From Geminicoccus harenae (GTDB taxonomy: Bacteria; Pseudomonadota; Alphaproteobacteria; Geminicoccales; Geminicoccaceae), in the NCBI RefSeq assembly GCF_019800005.1, contig NZ_JABGCL010000017.1, positions 62,001-126,000 of the forward strand: a stretch of DNA of 64,000 nucleotides, in the 5' to 3' direction. The position numbers and the translations under genes are program-made. Below the pieces are notes generated by a model, which was given only the letters and a program-made list of their open reading frames with translations, had not been told where the DNA came from and did not search any database. Shown one piece after another: positions 1 to 8,540 of this stretch; position 1 is the first letter of the stretch; the number at the start of each line of letters is the position of its first letter.

Positions 1-577
1 ACCGCTCAGGGAGCCGGTAGCGGCGGCGCACCTCGTCCAGATGTCGCTGGTCGGTCACCGGGGCGAAGCGCTCGGACACGCCGTGATGGATCGTGCAGGA
101 CCGCTCCTGCGTGAACGGGAAGCGCGTGGCCAGGCGCTGGCGGCTCTCCTCGGACACGCTGATCGTGTAGGCGGCCTTGCGCAGGTAGAGCGGCAGGGCC
201 ACGGCCTGATAGGCCCGCAGGCGCCAGCCATAGTTCTCTGGCACCACGAACCAGTCGGCTCCGTGGAGCACGAACAGGCATGGCGCCTTGGCCAGGAACG
301 GCATCGAGTGCTTCGGGTTGAAGATCACATCGACCTGCCGGGCATTGCACCAGCGGGGCACCACCCACTGATCCCAGGCGAGTCGGCTGCTGGCCGGCAG
401 CACGACCGGCTGGGCATTGGGCAGGTCCTGCCAGTGCCGCACCTGGTCCGGCTCGTCGAGCAGCAGGTCGAAGCGATGCCCGCTGCCCTGCCCTACCAGC
501 CGGCGCACGATCTCGCGGGTATAGGTGCCGGTGCCGCCGTCCTCCGCGACATGCCGCATCATCACCGCGATGCGCAT
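1..577 (-). CDS. Glycosyltransferase family 4 (N-terminal part, runs off left edge)
   Basis: Only the first 192 codons are in the window; the 3' end lies beyond base 1. The frame opens with a hydrophobic strand followed by a glycine-rich turn (GGTGTY, residues about 14-19). This is the usual acceptor-domain start of GT-B fold, family 4 enzymes. It continues with HGADW (105-109), SVSEESR (140-146) and HHGVSERF (164-171); the last resembles the NGVD-type linker before the nucleotide-sugar domain. The family moves a sugar from a nucleotide donor to a growing glycan at the inner membrane face. It follows cysNC on the same strand with 76 bases between. The ATG at 577 is the first start in frame. 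Substrate cannot be inferred. Confidence 0.85.
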   Translation of the reverse strand, partial: MRIAVMMRHVAEDGGTGTYTREIVRRLVGQGSGHRFDLLLDEPDQVRHWQDLPNAQPVVLPASSRLAWDQWVVPRWCNARQVDVIFNPKHSMPFLAKAPCLFVLHGADWFVVPENYGWRLRAYQAVALPLYLRKAAYTISVSEESRQRLATRFPFTQERSCTIHHGVSERFAPVTDQRHLDEVRRRYRLPER

Positions 578-628
578 GCCACCTCGCCGCCGTCCCGGTG
601 CCCGCCAGCATCGGGCAGAAGGCTTGCG

Positions 629-647
629 GGGCCGGCCAGGCCGGCCC
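629..647 (-). terminator. GC-rich hairpin after cysNC
   Basis: Nine-base arms GGGCCGGCC and GGCCGGCCC are separated by a single A, starting 7 bases downstream of the cysNC stop codon. As RNA it would fold with a shortened stem and a larger loop. No T-run follows, so this may be a weak or factor-assisted terminator between cysNC and the glycosyltransferase gene. Confidence 0.35.
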
Positions 648-653
648 GTCCCG

Positions 654-2516
654 TCATATCGCGAATTGCTGGCGGACGAAGTTCATCAGCACCTCGATGC
701 ACTCGGCCTCGCTCTGCCGGTCGGTCTCCACGATCACGTCGGGATGCTCCGGCTCCTCGTAGGGCGCCTGGATCCCGGTGAAGTCGGTAATCGCACCGCT
801 GCGCGCCTTGCGGTAGAGGCCCTTCGGGTCGCGGGCCTCGCAGGCTTCGAGCGACGCCTTGACGTAGATCTCGCGGAACCGCTCGCCCGCCGCCTCGCGC
901 GCCCGCTGCCGGTCGGTGCGGTAGGGCGAGATGAACGAGGTGACCACCAGGAAGCCGGCATCGGCGAACAAGGCCGCGACCTCGCCGATCCGGCGGATGT
1001 TTTCCGCCCGATCCTCCGGCCCGAAGCCCAGGTCGCGGTTCAGGCCGGAGCGGACATTGTCGCCGTCCAGCACATAGACATGCCAGCCCTTGGCGAACAG
1101 TTCGCGCTCCAGCGCCAGGGCCAGGGTCGACTTGCCGGCACCCGACAGGCCGGTCAGCCAGAGCACGCCGCCGGCATGGCCGTTGCGCAGGGTGCGCGCC
1201 TCCCGGGTCACGGCATGGCCCACCGCATGGACGTTGGTCGCCTTGACCGCGAGCTGGCGCCGCTGGTCGGGATAGCCCTCCATCGAGACCAAGCCTGCGG
1301 CGACGGTCAGGTAGTCGTCGACCAGGACGAAGCGCCCGGTGCCGGGCACGCTGCGATACTCGTCCAGCGCCAGCATGCGCGTGCTGCGGAAGATCACTTC
1401 CGCCGCCTCGTCGCGCTCGACCCGCTCCATCTGCCGCTCGCCGAGATCGGTGGTGTCGATGACCTTCTCGATCTTCTCGACGACCACCGGCGCCTCCACG
1501 GTCGCCAGCTTCAGCGTATAGCTGCGGCCGACCTCGAGCGGCTTCTTCGACAGCCAGAACAGCTTGCCACGGAACACGTTGGTCAGGACCGGCGGGTTCT
1601 CCACATGGCTGATGATCTCGCCGCGCTCGACGAAGACCTGCTCGTCCAGGGTGATGCCGACCGCCGCTCCGGCGACCGCCGAGGTCGGCGGCTCCGGCAC
1701 GTTCCAGGCTTCGACCGAGGCGATCTTCACCACCTTGCCCGACGGCGAGAACAGGATCTGCTGGCCGGCTTCCAGCCGGCCGCTCTCGATCCGGCCGGCG
1801 ATGATCCGGCGCTGATCGAACTTGTAGACGTCCTGCACCGGCAGGCGCAGCGGCGCCTCGATCCCGCGGGTGCGGGGGTGGAACTCGTCCAGCACGTCCA
1901 CCACCGCCGGGCCCTGGTACCAGAGCATCCGCTGGCTCTTGGTCGCCAGGTTGTCGCCGTCGCGTGCGGCGATCGGGATGATGTGGGTAGGCTCGATGTC
2001 CAGCGCGTTGAGGTTGCCGCGGATCGCCTCCGCCACCTTGCCGAAGCGATCGGCGTCGAAGCCCACCAGGTCCATCTTGTTGACCAGGACCGCGACCTGC
2101 CGGATGCCCAGGAGGTGGAGCACATAGGCGTGGCGGCGCGACTGCTCGCGCACGCCCTCCTCGGCGTCGACCAGCAGCAGCGCCGCATCGGCCGCCGAGG
2201 CGCCGGTCACCATGTTCTTCAGGAACTCGCGGTGGCCGGGCGCATCGATGATGATGTAGTCGCGCTTCCTGGTGGCGAAGCGGATGCGGGCGGTGTCGAT
2301 GGTGATGCCCTGGTCGCGCTCGGCCTGCATGGCGTCCAGCGCGAAGGCCCATTCGAACGGCATGCCGCGCTTGGTCGACATGGCCTGCAGCGCCTCGAAC
2401 TTGCCCTCGGGCAGGGAGCCGGTGTCGTGCAGGAGGCGGCCGATCAGGGTGGACTTGCCGTGGTCCACGCTGCCGACGATGACGATGGCGAGTTTCTGAC
2501 CGCTGTGGTCGGGCAT
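654..2516 (-). CDS. cysNC: Bifunctional sulfate adenylyltransferase large subunit / APS kinase (CysN-CysC fusion)
   Basis: This 620-residue protein activates sulfate. The N-terminal EF-Tu-like GTPase (CysN) drives ATP sulfurylase together with CysD, and the C-terminal APS kinase (CysC) makes PAPS. The GTPase motifs are GSVDHGKST (15-23), DAPGH (91-95) and NKMD (146-149). The second P-loop, GLSGAGKST (456-464), is followed by the APS-kinase pattern DGDNVRSGLN. The domain order and length match NodQ/CysNC of alphaproteobacteria. I chose the ATG at 2516, which begins MPDHSGQK just before the GTPase fold; the open frame upstream is not conserved-looking. It lies 40 bases after cysD on the same strand, so the two are probably one transcript. 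PAPS feeds cysteine synthesis or sulfotransferases. Confidence 0.96.
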   Translation of the reverse strand: MPDHSGQKLAIVIVGSVDHGKSTLIGRLLHDTGSLPEGKFEALQAMSTKRGMPFEWAFALDAMQAERDQGITIDTARIRFATRKRDYIIIDAPGHREFLKNMVTGASAADAALLLVDAEEGVREQSRRHAYVLHLLGIRQVAVLVNKMDLVGFDADRFGKVAEAIRGNLNALDIEPTHIIPIAARDGDNLATKSQRMLWYQGPAVVDVLDEFHPRTRGIEAPLRLPVQDVYKFDQRRIIAGRIESGRLEAGQQILFSPSGKVVKIASVEAWNVPEPPTSAVAGAAVGITLDEQVFVERGEIISHVENPPVLTNVFRGKLFWLSKKPLEVGRSYTLKLATVEAPVVVEKIEKVIDTTDLGERQMERVERDEAAEVIFRSTRMLALDEYRSVPGTGRFVLVDDYLTVAAGLVSMEGYPDQRRQLAVKATNVHAVGHAVTREARTLRNGHAGGVLWLTGLSGAGKSTLALALERELFAKGWHVYVLDGDNVRSGLNRDLGFGPEDRAENIRRIGEVAALFADAGFLVVTSFISPYRTDRQRAREAAGERFREIYVKASLEACEARDPKGLYRKARSGAITDFTGIQAPYEEPEHPDVIVETDRQSEAECIEVLMNFVRQQFAI

Positions 2517-2556
2517 CTTGGTCGTTTCCGGGCGGATCGGATGAGCGGGCGGAGGA

Positions 2557-3351
2557 TCAGAGGTAGCCGGTCGCGCGCAGGCGCTCGAAGCTGTCCTCGG
2601 CCTCGTGATCCATGGCGCGGCCCGAGCGTTCCGCCACCTTGGTGGTCTCCAGTTCCGCGATGATCTCGTCGATGGTGGATGCAGTGGACGGCACCGGCTT
2701 GGTGATGTCCTCGTCACCGAGCGAACGGTAACGCATGCCGTTCTTGGCGAAGTACAGGTCGATGGCCGGGATGTTCTCGCGCTTGGTGTAGCGCCAGATG
2801 TCCAGCTCGGTCCAATGCAGCAGCGGGTGGATGCGCACGTGCACGCCCGGCGGGAAGCTGGTCATGTACTGCTCGAACACTTCCGGCGGCTGGTCCTTCA
2901 GGTTCCAGGAACCGTCCTCGCTGCGCGGCGAGAAGTAGCGCTCCTTGGCCCGGATCGCCTCCTCGTCGCGGCGGATGCCGGCGACCAGACCGGTGAACTG
3001 GTGCTTGGCCAGTGCCGCCTTCAGGCCCAGCGTCTTGCGCGCGGCCGAGCGGGCGGCCGGCGGCAGGGTCGGGTCGGTCATCTCGACCGGCGGGCACTCC
3101 TCGCGGATGAAGTTCAGGTTCCACTCCTTGGCGTAGCGGTCCCGGAACGCGTACATCTCCTTGAACTTCTTGCCCGTGTCGACGTGCATCACCGGGAACG
3201 GCACGTGCCCGAAGAACGCCTTGCGGGTGAGCCACAGGACGACATTGCTGTCCTTGCCCAGGGACCAGAGGATGGCGGGGCGCTCCAGCTTGGCGAACGC
3301 CTCCCGGAGGACGTAGACGCTCTCGGCCTCGAGCTCGTCGAGATGGGACAT
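2557..3351 (-). CDS. cysD: Sulfate adenylyltransferase subunit 2
   Basis: This 264-residue protein is the catalytic small subunit of ATP sulfurylase (ATP plus sulfate to APS) and pairs with the CysN GTPase encoded just downstream. The start LDELEAESVYVLREA and the nucleotide-binding SLGKDS loop (30-35) are typical of CysD, as is the FPVMHVDTGKKFKEMYAFRD segment. The family belongs to the PAPS-reductase/PP-loop fold. The ATG at 3351 gives a start that aligns with known CysD proteins. An in-frame extension to 3489 exists but is low-complexity and unlikely to be translated. The protein is somewhat shorter than the roughly 300 residues of E. coli CysD. It is first in the cysD-cysNC operon and divergent from the reductase at 3724. 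Confidence 0.95.
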   Translation of the reverse strand: MSHLDELEAESVYVLREAFAKLERPAILWSLGKDSNVVLWLTRKAFFGHVPFPVMHVDTGKKFKEMYAFRDRYAKEWNLNFIREECPPVEMTDPTLPPAARSAARKTLGLKAALAKHQFTGLVAGIRRDEEAIRAKERYFSPRSEDGSWNLKDQPPEVFEQYMTSFPPGVHVRIHPLLHWTELDIWRYTKRENIPAIDLYFAKNGMRYRSLGDEDITKPVPSTASTIDEIIAELETTKVAERSGRAMDHEAEDSFERLRATGYL

Positions 3352-3723
3352 GGTGCCTGGATGATCCGATGGGGTCAGGTGCTGTGACAAGGTTCCGGAC
3401 GCCGTGGCGGAAGCCTGGATTCCTGAAAGATGCGTCGAGCCATGCCCAAACAGGGCGTACCGGGTCAACGGTCCGATCCGCGCAGGCATATCCGGAATCG
3501 CGCGGCGGTGCCGATGGCCCGGCGACCCCCAGATCCGGCATCGCTGCAGGCGGGGGAAGCACGAGATCCGACAGGTCCGCCCGGTCTATAAGATTGTTGA
3601 CCAGAAAACTCCAGTTTCTTGCCCCCGTCGATCGTTGCGCCGCCGCTACGGTCGGCCCGGCGCCTGCGCGGTGGACAGAAGGGCATCCTGGCCGCAGACC
3701 GGGTGGGCTAGATCGAAGGCGGG
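3352..3723. other. Divergent intergenic region between cysD and the aldo/keto reductase gene
   Basis: I found no convincing gene in these 372 bases. The only notable feature is an AT-rich patch at about 3586-3620 containing TATAAGATTGTTGACC and an imperfect inverted repeat AGAAAACT-cc-AGTTTCT (about 3603-3619). Given the high GC of the surroundings, this patch is the best place for the divergent promoters. No regulator site could be recognised. Confidence 0.4.
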
Positions 3724-4746
3724 ATGATGCCGATGGCGCTGGACTGGCAGGCCGATGCCGGCCGCTACGGGACGATGACCTACCGACGCTGCGGCAAGAG
3801 CGGCCTGAAGCTGCCGGCGATCGCGCTCGGGCTCTGGCAGAATTTCGGCGGCATCGATGCGCCGGAAACCGGCCGCGCGGTGCTGCACCGGGCGTTCGAT
3901 CGCGGCATCACCCATTTTGATCTGGCCAATAATTATGGCCCGCCGCCGGGCTCGGCCGAGGAACTGTTCGGCCGGGTGGTGGCCTCTGATCTGCGGCCTT
4001 ATCGCGACGAGCTGATCGTCTCGACCAAGGCCGGCTACACCATGTGGCCCGGCCCCTATGGCGACCACGGCTCGCGCAAGTACCTGCTCGCCAGCCTGGA
4101 TCAGAGCCTGCGCCGTATGGGGCTGGACTATGTCGACATCTTCTACAGCCACCGGCCGGACCCCGAGACGCCGCTGGAGGAGACGATGGGGGCGCTCGCC
4201 CAGGCGGTGCGTTCGGGCAAGGCGCTCTATGCCGGCCTGTCCAACTACCCGCCGGAAATGACCCGCCGGGCGGCGGCGATCCTCCGCGAGCTGGGCACGC
4301 CCTGCCTGATCCACCAGCCGCGCTACTCCATGCTGGACCGCACCGCGGAAGGCGGGCTGCTGGACGCGCTGGACGAGGGCGGGATCGGCTGCATCGTGTT
4401 CTCGCCGCTGGCCCAGGGGCTGCTCAGTGCCAAGTATCTGGATGGCGTGCCGCAGGGCTCGCGGGCCAGCCGTGGCACGACCTCGCTCAAGCCCGAGCGG
4501 GTGACGCCCGAGCTACAGGCACGGCTCCGGGCGCTGAACGAGCTGGCGAAGGGGCGCGGGCAGAGCCTGGCGCAGCTGGCGCTCAGCTGGGTGCTGCGCG
4601 ACGGGCGGGTCACCTCCGCCCTGATCGGCGCCCGCGACGTCGCCCAGCTCGACGACAGCCTGGCGGCACTGGCGGCGGGACCCCTCACCGCGGACGAGAT
4701 CGCGGCGATCGAGCCGCACCTGCCGGCACCGGGTTCAGCCGCCTGA
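3724..4746 (+). CDS. yghZ: Aldo/keto reductase, YghZ/Gpr type
   Basis: This NADPH-dependent reductase has 340 residues. The closest known type is E. coli YghZ (L-glyceraldehyde 3-phosphate reductase, also active on methylglyoxal); many stretches look near-identical to it, for example YRRCGKSGLKLPA, DLANNYGPPPGSAEE and KAGYTMWPGPYG. The catalytic tetrad of the family is present: D66, Y71, K102 and H143. The C-terminal cofactor-binding segment SALIGARDVAQLDD is also there. Starts at 3724 or 3727 (adjacent ATG codons) are both possible, as is M4. It is probably monocistronic, ending about 140 bases before a convergent gene with a hairpin in between. The likely role is detoxifying reactive carbonyls in the cytoplasm. 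Confidence 0.95.
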   Translation: MMPMALDWQADAGRYGTMTYRRCGKSGLKLPAIALGLWQNFGGIDAPETGRAVLHRAFDRGITHFDLANNYGPPPGSAEELFGRVVASDLRPYRDELIVSTKAGYTMWPGPYGDHGSRKYLLASLDQSLRRMGLDYVDIFYSHRPDPETPLEETMGALAQAVRSGKALYAGLSNYPPEMTRRAAAILRELGTPCLIHQPRYSMLDRTAEGGLLDALDEGGIGCIVFSPLAQGLLSAKYLDGVPQGSRASRGTTSLKPERVTPELQARLRALNELAKGRGQSLAQLALSWVLRDGRVTSALIGARDVAQLDDSLAALAAGPLTADEIAAIEPHLPAPGSAA

Positions 4747-4819
4747 ATCCCGTGTCGAGAGTTTTCAAGTCGTTGATTTGGCAGGGCTGCTCGGGTTCGT
4801 TCGTGCAAAAAGCATGATG

Positions 4820-4855
4820 ATGCCGGCCTTATGGGCGTCGGCGCCAGGCCGGCAT
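4820..4855. terminator. Hairpin between convergent genes
   Basis: The arms ATGCCGGCC (4820-4828) and GGCCGGCAT (4847-4855) form a perfect 9-base stem with an 18-base loop. The hairpin sits between the stop of the aldo/keto reductase (4746) and the stop of the convergent GFA-family gene (4890), where a bidirectional terminator is expected. There is no long T-run. Confidence 0.4.
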
Positions 4856-4889
4856 GGGTGACCGCCGATCATGCCATGACCGGGGCGGT

Positions 4890-5387
4890 TCAGTCGACCC
4901 ATTGGCCGTGCCGCTTGTGCCAGTCGGCCAGCGACAGTTCCGGGTAGAGCTCGAACTGCTGGTCGGCCTTGCCGATCTCCGGCACCACCCAGTCCGGCTT
5001 GAAGCGCAGCATCATATGGACCAGGGCTTTCGGGCGCGGCAGCTCGCTGTCGATCGCTGCGGCGAACGGATGCACCAGTTCCGGCCATTCCGGCGAGAAC
5101 AGCCAGAGCGCCGTGCCGCAGCCCGCACAGAAATTGCGCTCGGCCGTGGACAGCTCGCAGGTACCGTCGTCCTGGACGATCTGCGCCTGGTACATCTCCA
5201 CCGCATCGTGCGGATCGTCGATCCGGAAGGAATCCGCGTCGGCGCCGAGATTGACGGCATAGCCGCCTCCCCCGGCCGTCTTGCGGCAGATCGTGCAGTA
5301 GCAGCGCTGATAGGGCACCGGAGTGTGGCTCTGGCAGGTGAAGCGCACGGCACCGCAGCGGCACGATCCGTTCAAAGTAAGGGGCAT
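4890..5387 (-). CDS. GFA-family (CENP-V type) zinc protein
   Basis: This 165-residue protein belongs to the glutathione-dependent formaldehyde-activating (GFA) fold. Cysteines C9/C11, C29/C31/C34 (RCYCTICRK) and C87/C90 (CAGCG) form the expected zinc-binding clusters on a beta-rich scaffold. Family members are small cytoplasmic zinc proteins, and most have no proven activity despite the formaldehyde label. The ATG at 5387 begins MPLTLNGSCRCG. It is convergent with the aldo/keto reductase and divergent from the methyltransferase, so it is probably transcribed alone. A second GFA gene lies at 25620. Confidence 0.9.
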   Translation of the reverse strand: MPLTLNGSCRCGAVRFTCQSHTPVPYQRCYCTICRKTAGGGGYAVNLGADADSFRIDDPHDAVEMYQAQIVQDDGTCELSTAERNFCAGCGTALWLFSPEWPELVHPFAAAIDSELPRPKALVHMMLRFKPDWVVPEIGKADQQFELYPELSLADWHKRHGQWVD

Positions 5388-5447
5388 GGCGGTACTCCGG
5401 CTTGTCTGGCTTCAGGCAAAGCCATATCGGGCACACGGTGCAAGGCC

Positions 5448-6197
5448 ATGTTCGAGACGACCTCGCCGATGGCGCAGAACATCTACGACCGTGCGGACTT
5501 CTTTGCCGCCTACAGCCGGTTGCCGCGCTCGGTCCAAGGACTGGCCGGCGCCCCGGAATGGCCGGTCCTGCGGGCGATGCTGCCGGACCTGAGCGGGCGG
5601 CGGGTGGTCGATCTCGGCTGCGGGTTCGGCTGGTTCGCCCGCTTCGCCCGGGCCGGCGGTGCCGCAGCGGTGCTGGGGATCGACCTGTCGCGCAACATGC
5701 TGGCGCGGGCCCGCGAGCTGACGGACGATCCGGCGATCACCTACCGGCACATGGACCTGGAGCGCCTGGAACTGCCGGAGGCGGCGTTCGACCTCGCCTT
5801 CAGCGCGCTGACCCTGCACTACATCACCGATCTCGACCGGCTGGCCGCGACCGTGTGCCGCGCGCTGGTGCCGGGTGCGGACCTCGTGCTCAGCATCGAG
5901 CACCCAATCTACATGGCCTCCCTGCAGCCGGGCTGGCTGGCACACCCCGACGGGCAGCGGACCTGGCCGGTCGACCACTACGCCGTGGAAGGCGAGCGCC
6001 GGACCGACTGGCTGGCCCGAGGCGTGGTCAAGCAGCACCGGATGCTCGGCACGACGCTGAACACGCTCATCCGGGCGGGCTTCACCATCCACCGGGTCGA
6101 GGAATGGCGACCCTCGCCCGAGCAGCTCCGCGCACAGCCGGAACTCCTGGAGGAGCAGGACCGGCCGATGCTGCTGCTGATCGCGGCGCGCCGCTGA
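5448..6197 (+). CDS. Class I SAM-dependent methyltransferase
   Basis: This is a predicted small-molecule methyltransferase of 249 residues. Motif I is VVDLGCGFGWF (53-63), followed by an acidic motif II (GIDLSRNML) and the LTLHYITDLD region, giving the standard Rossmann methyltransferase order. The sequence resembles UbiE/BioC-like Methyltransf_11 proteins, and the acceptor is unknown. I chose the ATG at 5448 (MFETTSPMAQN); the downstream MAQNIYDRADFF is an alternative, closer to the conserved core. The open frame continues far upstream, but that part is antisense to the GFA gene. It stands between the GFA gene and an SDR gene with no clear operon. Confidence 0.9.
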   Translation: MFETTSPMAQNIYDRADFFAAYSRLPRSVQGLAGAPEWPVLRAMLPDLSGRRVVDLGCGFGWFARFARAGGAAAVLGIDLSRNMLARARELTDDPAITYRHMDLERLELPEAAFDLAFSALTLHYITDLDRLAATVCRALVPGADLVLSIEHPIYMASLQPGWLAHPDGQRTWPVDHYAVEGERRTDWLARGVVKQHRMLGTTLNTLIRAGFTIHRVEEWRPSPEQLRAQPELLEEQDRPMLLLIAARR

Positions 6198-6299
6198 TCC
6201 GCCGGCATCGTGCACCCTCGACAGGCTTCTTCTTCGGCGTCATCACCCGGAGCGAAGGCCCGCCCGGCAAGGATGCGGGCCCAGGTCAGGGAGAGCGCA

Positions 6300-7088
6300 A
6301 TGCCTTATCAGCTGGACGGCAAGAGCATCGTCATCACCGGCGGTGCCCGTGGGATCGGGGCGGAGATCGCCAAGGGGCTGGCCGCCGAAGGGGCCAGGAT
6401 CGTGGTGGCCGACCTCAGCGCCGATTCGACCAAGTCGGTGGTCGACGCGATCAAGGCGGACGGCGGGACCGCGATCGGGTTCGGCGCGGACGTGCGCGAC
6501 CGTGGCCAGGTCCAGGCGATGATCCAGGCGGCGGTGGCGGAGTTCGGCCGGCTGGACGTGATCTTCAACAATGCCGGAATCGCGCAGGTCCAGCCCTTCC
6601 TCAAGATCACCGAAGACGACTGGCACAACGTCATGGACGTGAACGGGCTGGGCGTGCTGATCGGCATGCAGGAGGCAATCAAGGTCTTCCTGGCCCAGGG
6701 TGGCGGCGGCAAGGTGATCAACACCGCATCGATTGCCGGCAAGCAGGGCTACGACCCGCTCGCGCACTACTGCGCCAGCAAATGGGCGGTGGTGGCGCTG
6801 ACCCAGGCGGCGGCGCGCGCGTTCGGCAAGGACAAGATCAACGTGAACGCGATCTGCCCCGGCGTGGTCGGCACCGAGATGTGGAAGGTGATCGACCGCG
6901 GCTTCCAGTCCCACGGGCTGAGCCAGGGCGAAGATACCTCCTTCCACGACATGGCAGCGCAGGCCGTGCTCGGCCGGCCCTCGGTGGCGACCGACCTGGT
7001 GGGCGTCGCCAAGTTCCTGGCCTCGCCGGATTCCGACTTCATGACCGGTCAGTCGCTGCTGGTCGACGGCGGCATGGTGTTCGTCTGA
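6300..7088 (+). CDS. Short-chain dehydrogenase/reductase
   Basis: This classical SDR has 262 residues. It shows the TGGARGIG cofactor loop (13-20), NNAG (90-93), and catalytic S144, Y157 and K161 in YCASK. The C-terminal LLVDGGMVFV is the usual SDR ending. An acidic residue after the second strand (VVADLS) points to NAD(H) preference. It resembles sorbitol/galactitol or butanediol dehydrogenase-like SDRs, but the substrate is not determinable. The ATG at 6300 follows the purine-rich AGGGAGAGCGCA, a good ribosome site. A GC-rich stretch followed by seven T residues (7091-7109) lies just after the stop and may end the transcript before the sigma-factor gene. Confidence 0.93.
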   Translation: MPYQLDGKSIVITGGARGIGAEIAKGLAAEGARIVVADLSADSTKSVVDAIKADGGTAIGFGADVRDRGQVQAMIQAAVAEFGRLDVIFNNAGIAQVQPFLKITEDDWHNVMDVNGLGVLIGMQEAIKVFLAQGGGGKVINTASIAGKQGYDPLAHYCASKWAVVALTQAAARAFGKDKINVNAICPGVVGTEMWKVIDRGFQSHGLSQGEDTSFHDMAAQAVLGRPSVATDLVGVAKFLASPDSDFMTGQSLLVDGGMVFV

Positions 7089-7194
7089 CGGACCGGCCGG
7101 CATTTTTTTCGTGTGGATCGGCGAATAATCCCGCTGGCCGATCGTCCGACATCCGAACGCACCTGCAACGAGGAACGCGGCCGGATGGCGGACA

Positions 7195-7707
7195 ATGCCG
7201 GACATCGATGATGCGGAGCTGCGCCAGCTCCTGCCGCGGCTGCGCCGGTTCGCGCTCTCGCTGACGCGCGATCCGGCCAGTGCGGACGATCTGGTCCAGG
7301 CCAGCCTGGAGCGGGCCCTGTCGCGCTGGGACACGAGGCGCGCCGACGGGGACATGCGGGCCTGGCTGTTCGGAATCCTTTATCGCCAGTTCATTGACGG
7401 GAAGCGGCGCTCGCGCCGGTTCCTCCGGCTGCTGGGCTGGCTTGCCGGGGAGCCGGAGCCGGCAGCGGCCTCGACCGAGGACCTGGTCCTGGCCAGGGCC
7501 GCGCTCGGCGCACTGGGTGAACTGCCGGACGAGCAGCGGGCATTGCTCGTCCTGATCGTGGTCGAGGGCGCCTCCTATCGTGAGGCGGCCGAGATCCTGG
7601 GCGTGCCGATCGGCACGGTCATGTCCCGCCTGAGCCGCGCCCGGCAGTTTTTGCGCAGCACGGTCGATGGGGAGGCCGGGCTGCCCCGGCTGCGAGTGGT
7701 CCGATGA
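7195..7707 (+). CDS. ECF-family RNA polymerase sigma factor
   Basis: This 170-residue sigma factor has region 2 at about residues 8-75 (SADDLVQASLERAL and RAWLFGILYRQFID, promoter melting and core binding). Region 4 covers about 105-155 and contains a clear helix-turn-helix (YREAAEILGVPIGTVMSRLSRAR). There is no region 1.1 or 3, which defines the ECF class. The stop overlaps the ATG of the next gene (ATGA at 7704-7707), which encodes its probable anti-sigma factor; a catalase-family gene and a cytochrome b561 follow. The layout predicts an oxidative or singlet-oxygen type stress regulon, probably autoregulated. The ATG at 7195 gives the normal N-terminus for the family. Confidence 0.94.
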   Translation: MPDIDDAELRQLLPRLRRFALSLTRDPASADDLVQASLERALSRWDTRRADGDMRAWLFGILYRQFIDGKRRSRRFLRLLGWLAGEPEPAAASTEDLVLARAALGALGELPDEQRALLVLIVVEGASYREAAEILGVPIGTVMSRLSRARQFLRSTVDGEAGLPRLRVVR

Positions 7708-8447
7708 ACGAATCCCATGTGAGCGAGGCGGACCTGCATGGCTTCGTCGACGGGCAGCTCGGCCCGGCGACACGACGGCAGGTCGAGGCCTATCTGGCGG
7801 CCAGGCCCGATCAGGCCGCCCTGGTGGCCGGCTGGCAGCGCGATGCCGAGCGGCTGCGGGCGTCCATGGCCAATCCGACGCTGCTGCCGGCCAATCCCGC
7901 GCTCGAACCGCTGCGGCTGCGCCAGGCGCTGCGCCGCCGCCGCCGGCGACGAGCGGCACTGGCGGCGACCCTGGTGCTGGGGATCTGCCTGGGTGCCGGG
8001 GGCGGCTGGCAGCTCCGCGCCACCGTGCCGGGCAGTGGAGCCCAGCCGATGGCCGATGCCATCCAGGCGCATCGCCTCTTCGCCGACACCGAAACCGGGC
8101 CGCCGCCCAGCCTGCCGCCCGACACGATCCAGCCCTGGCTGGCCGCCCAGTTCGGCCATGGCGGCGGGCTGCCGGACCTGGACGAGCTGGGACTCCGCCC
8201 GGTCGAAGGCCAGGCCCTGGTCACCAATGACGGTGCGGCGGCACTGGTGCTCTACGCGGACTCTAGCGGCAACGAGGTGAGCTTCTACATCCGGCCGCGG
8301 CCCGGGCGTACGATCGAGGGTGCCCGGACCGAAGGCGGCCTGCTGGCGCAGTATTGGACGCATGGTGCGTACAGCTATGCGGTGGTGACCCGGGCCGATG
8401 ACCCACGCGCGGCCAAGCTTTCGCAGCTGCTCGCACCCCGTACCTAG
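7704..8447 (+). CDS. Transmembrane anti-sigma factor
   Basis: This 247-residue protein is probably the membrane-anchored inhibitor of the sigma factor encoded immediately upstream. The N-terminal 70 residues (SEADLHGFVDGQLG, then an amphipathic helix) look like the sigma-binding anti-sigma domain of RsiW/RskA-type proteins. An arginine cluster (77-83) precedes one membrane helix at about 84-103. The remaining 140 residues would be periplasmic, where signals act. I see no CxxC or HxxxCxxC zinc motif, so it is not a classical ZAS protein. Translation is coupled to the sigma gene by the ATGA overlap. Confidence 0.88.
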   Translation: MNESHVSEADLHGFVDGQLGPATRRQVEAYLAARPDQAALVAGWQRDAERLRASMANPTLLPANPALEPLRLRQALRRRRRRRAALAATLVLGICLGAGGGWQLRATVPGSGAQPMADAIQAHRLFADTETGPPPSLPPDTIQPWLAAQFGHGGGLPDLDELGLRPVEGQALVTNDGAAALVLYADSSGNEVSFYIRPRPGRTIEGARTEGGLLAQYWTHGAYSYAVVTRADDPRAAKLSQLLAPRT

Positions 8448-8540
8448 ACCGGCAAAAGGGCGGGTGCGGTGCGTGCCGCCGCATCCGCCGGGCTGCTGGC
8501 CTGAACGATCCCGCGGCTTCGGGCTGCGAAGGAGGTAGGC

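Noticed and set aside
525..2663. Long plus-strand open frame of 712 codons
   Set aside because: It is antisense to cysNC and its product is a low-complexity string rich in His, Arg, Asp and Gln, the normal mirror of a GC-rich gene. The minus-strand frame has clear GTPase and kinase motifs.
7172..7176. GGAAC resembling an EcfG-type -35 element before the sigma-factor gene
   Set aside because: It is only about 20 bases from the start codon, too close for a promoter with a following -10 element.
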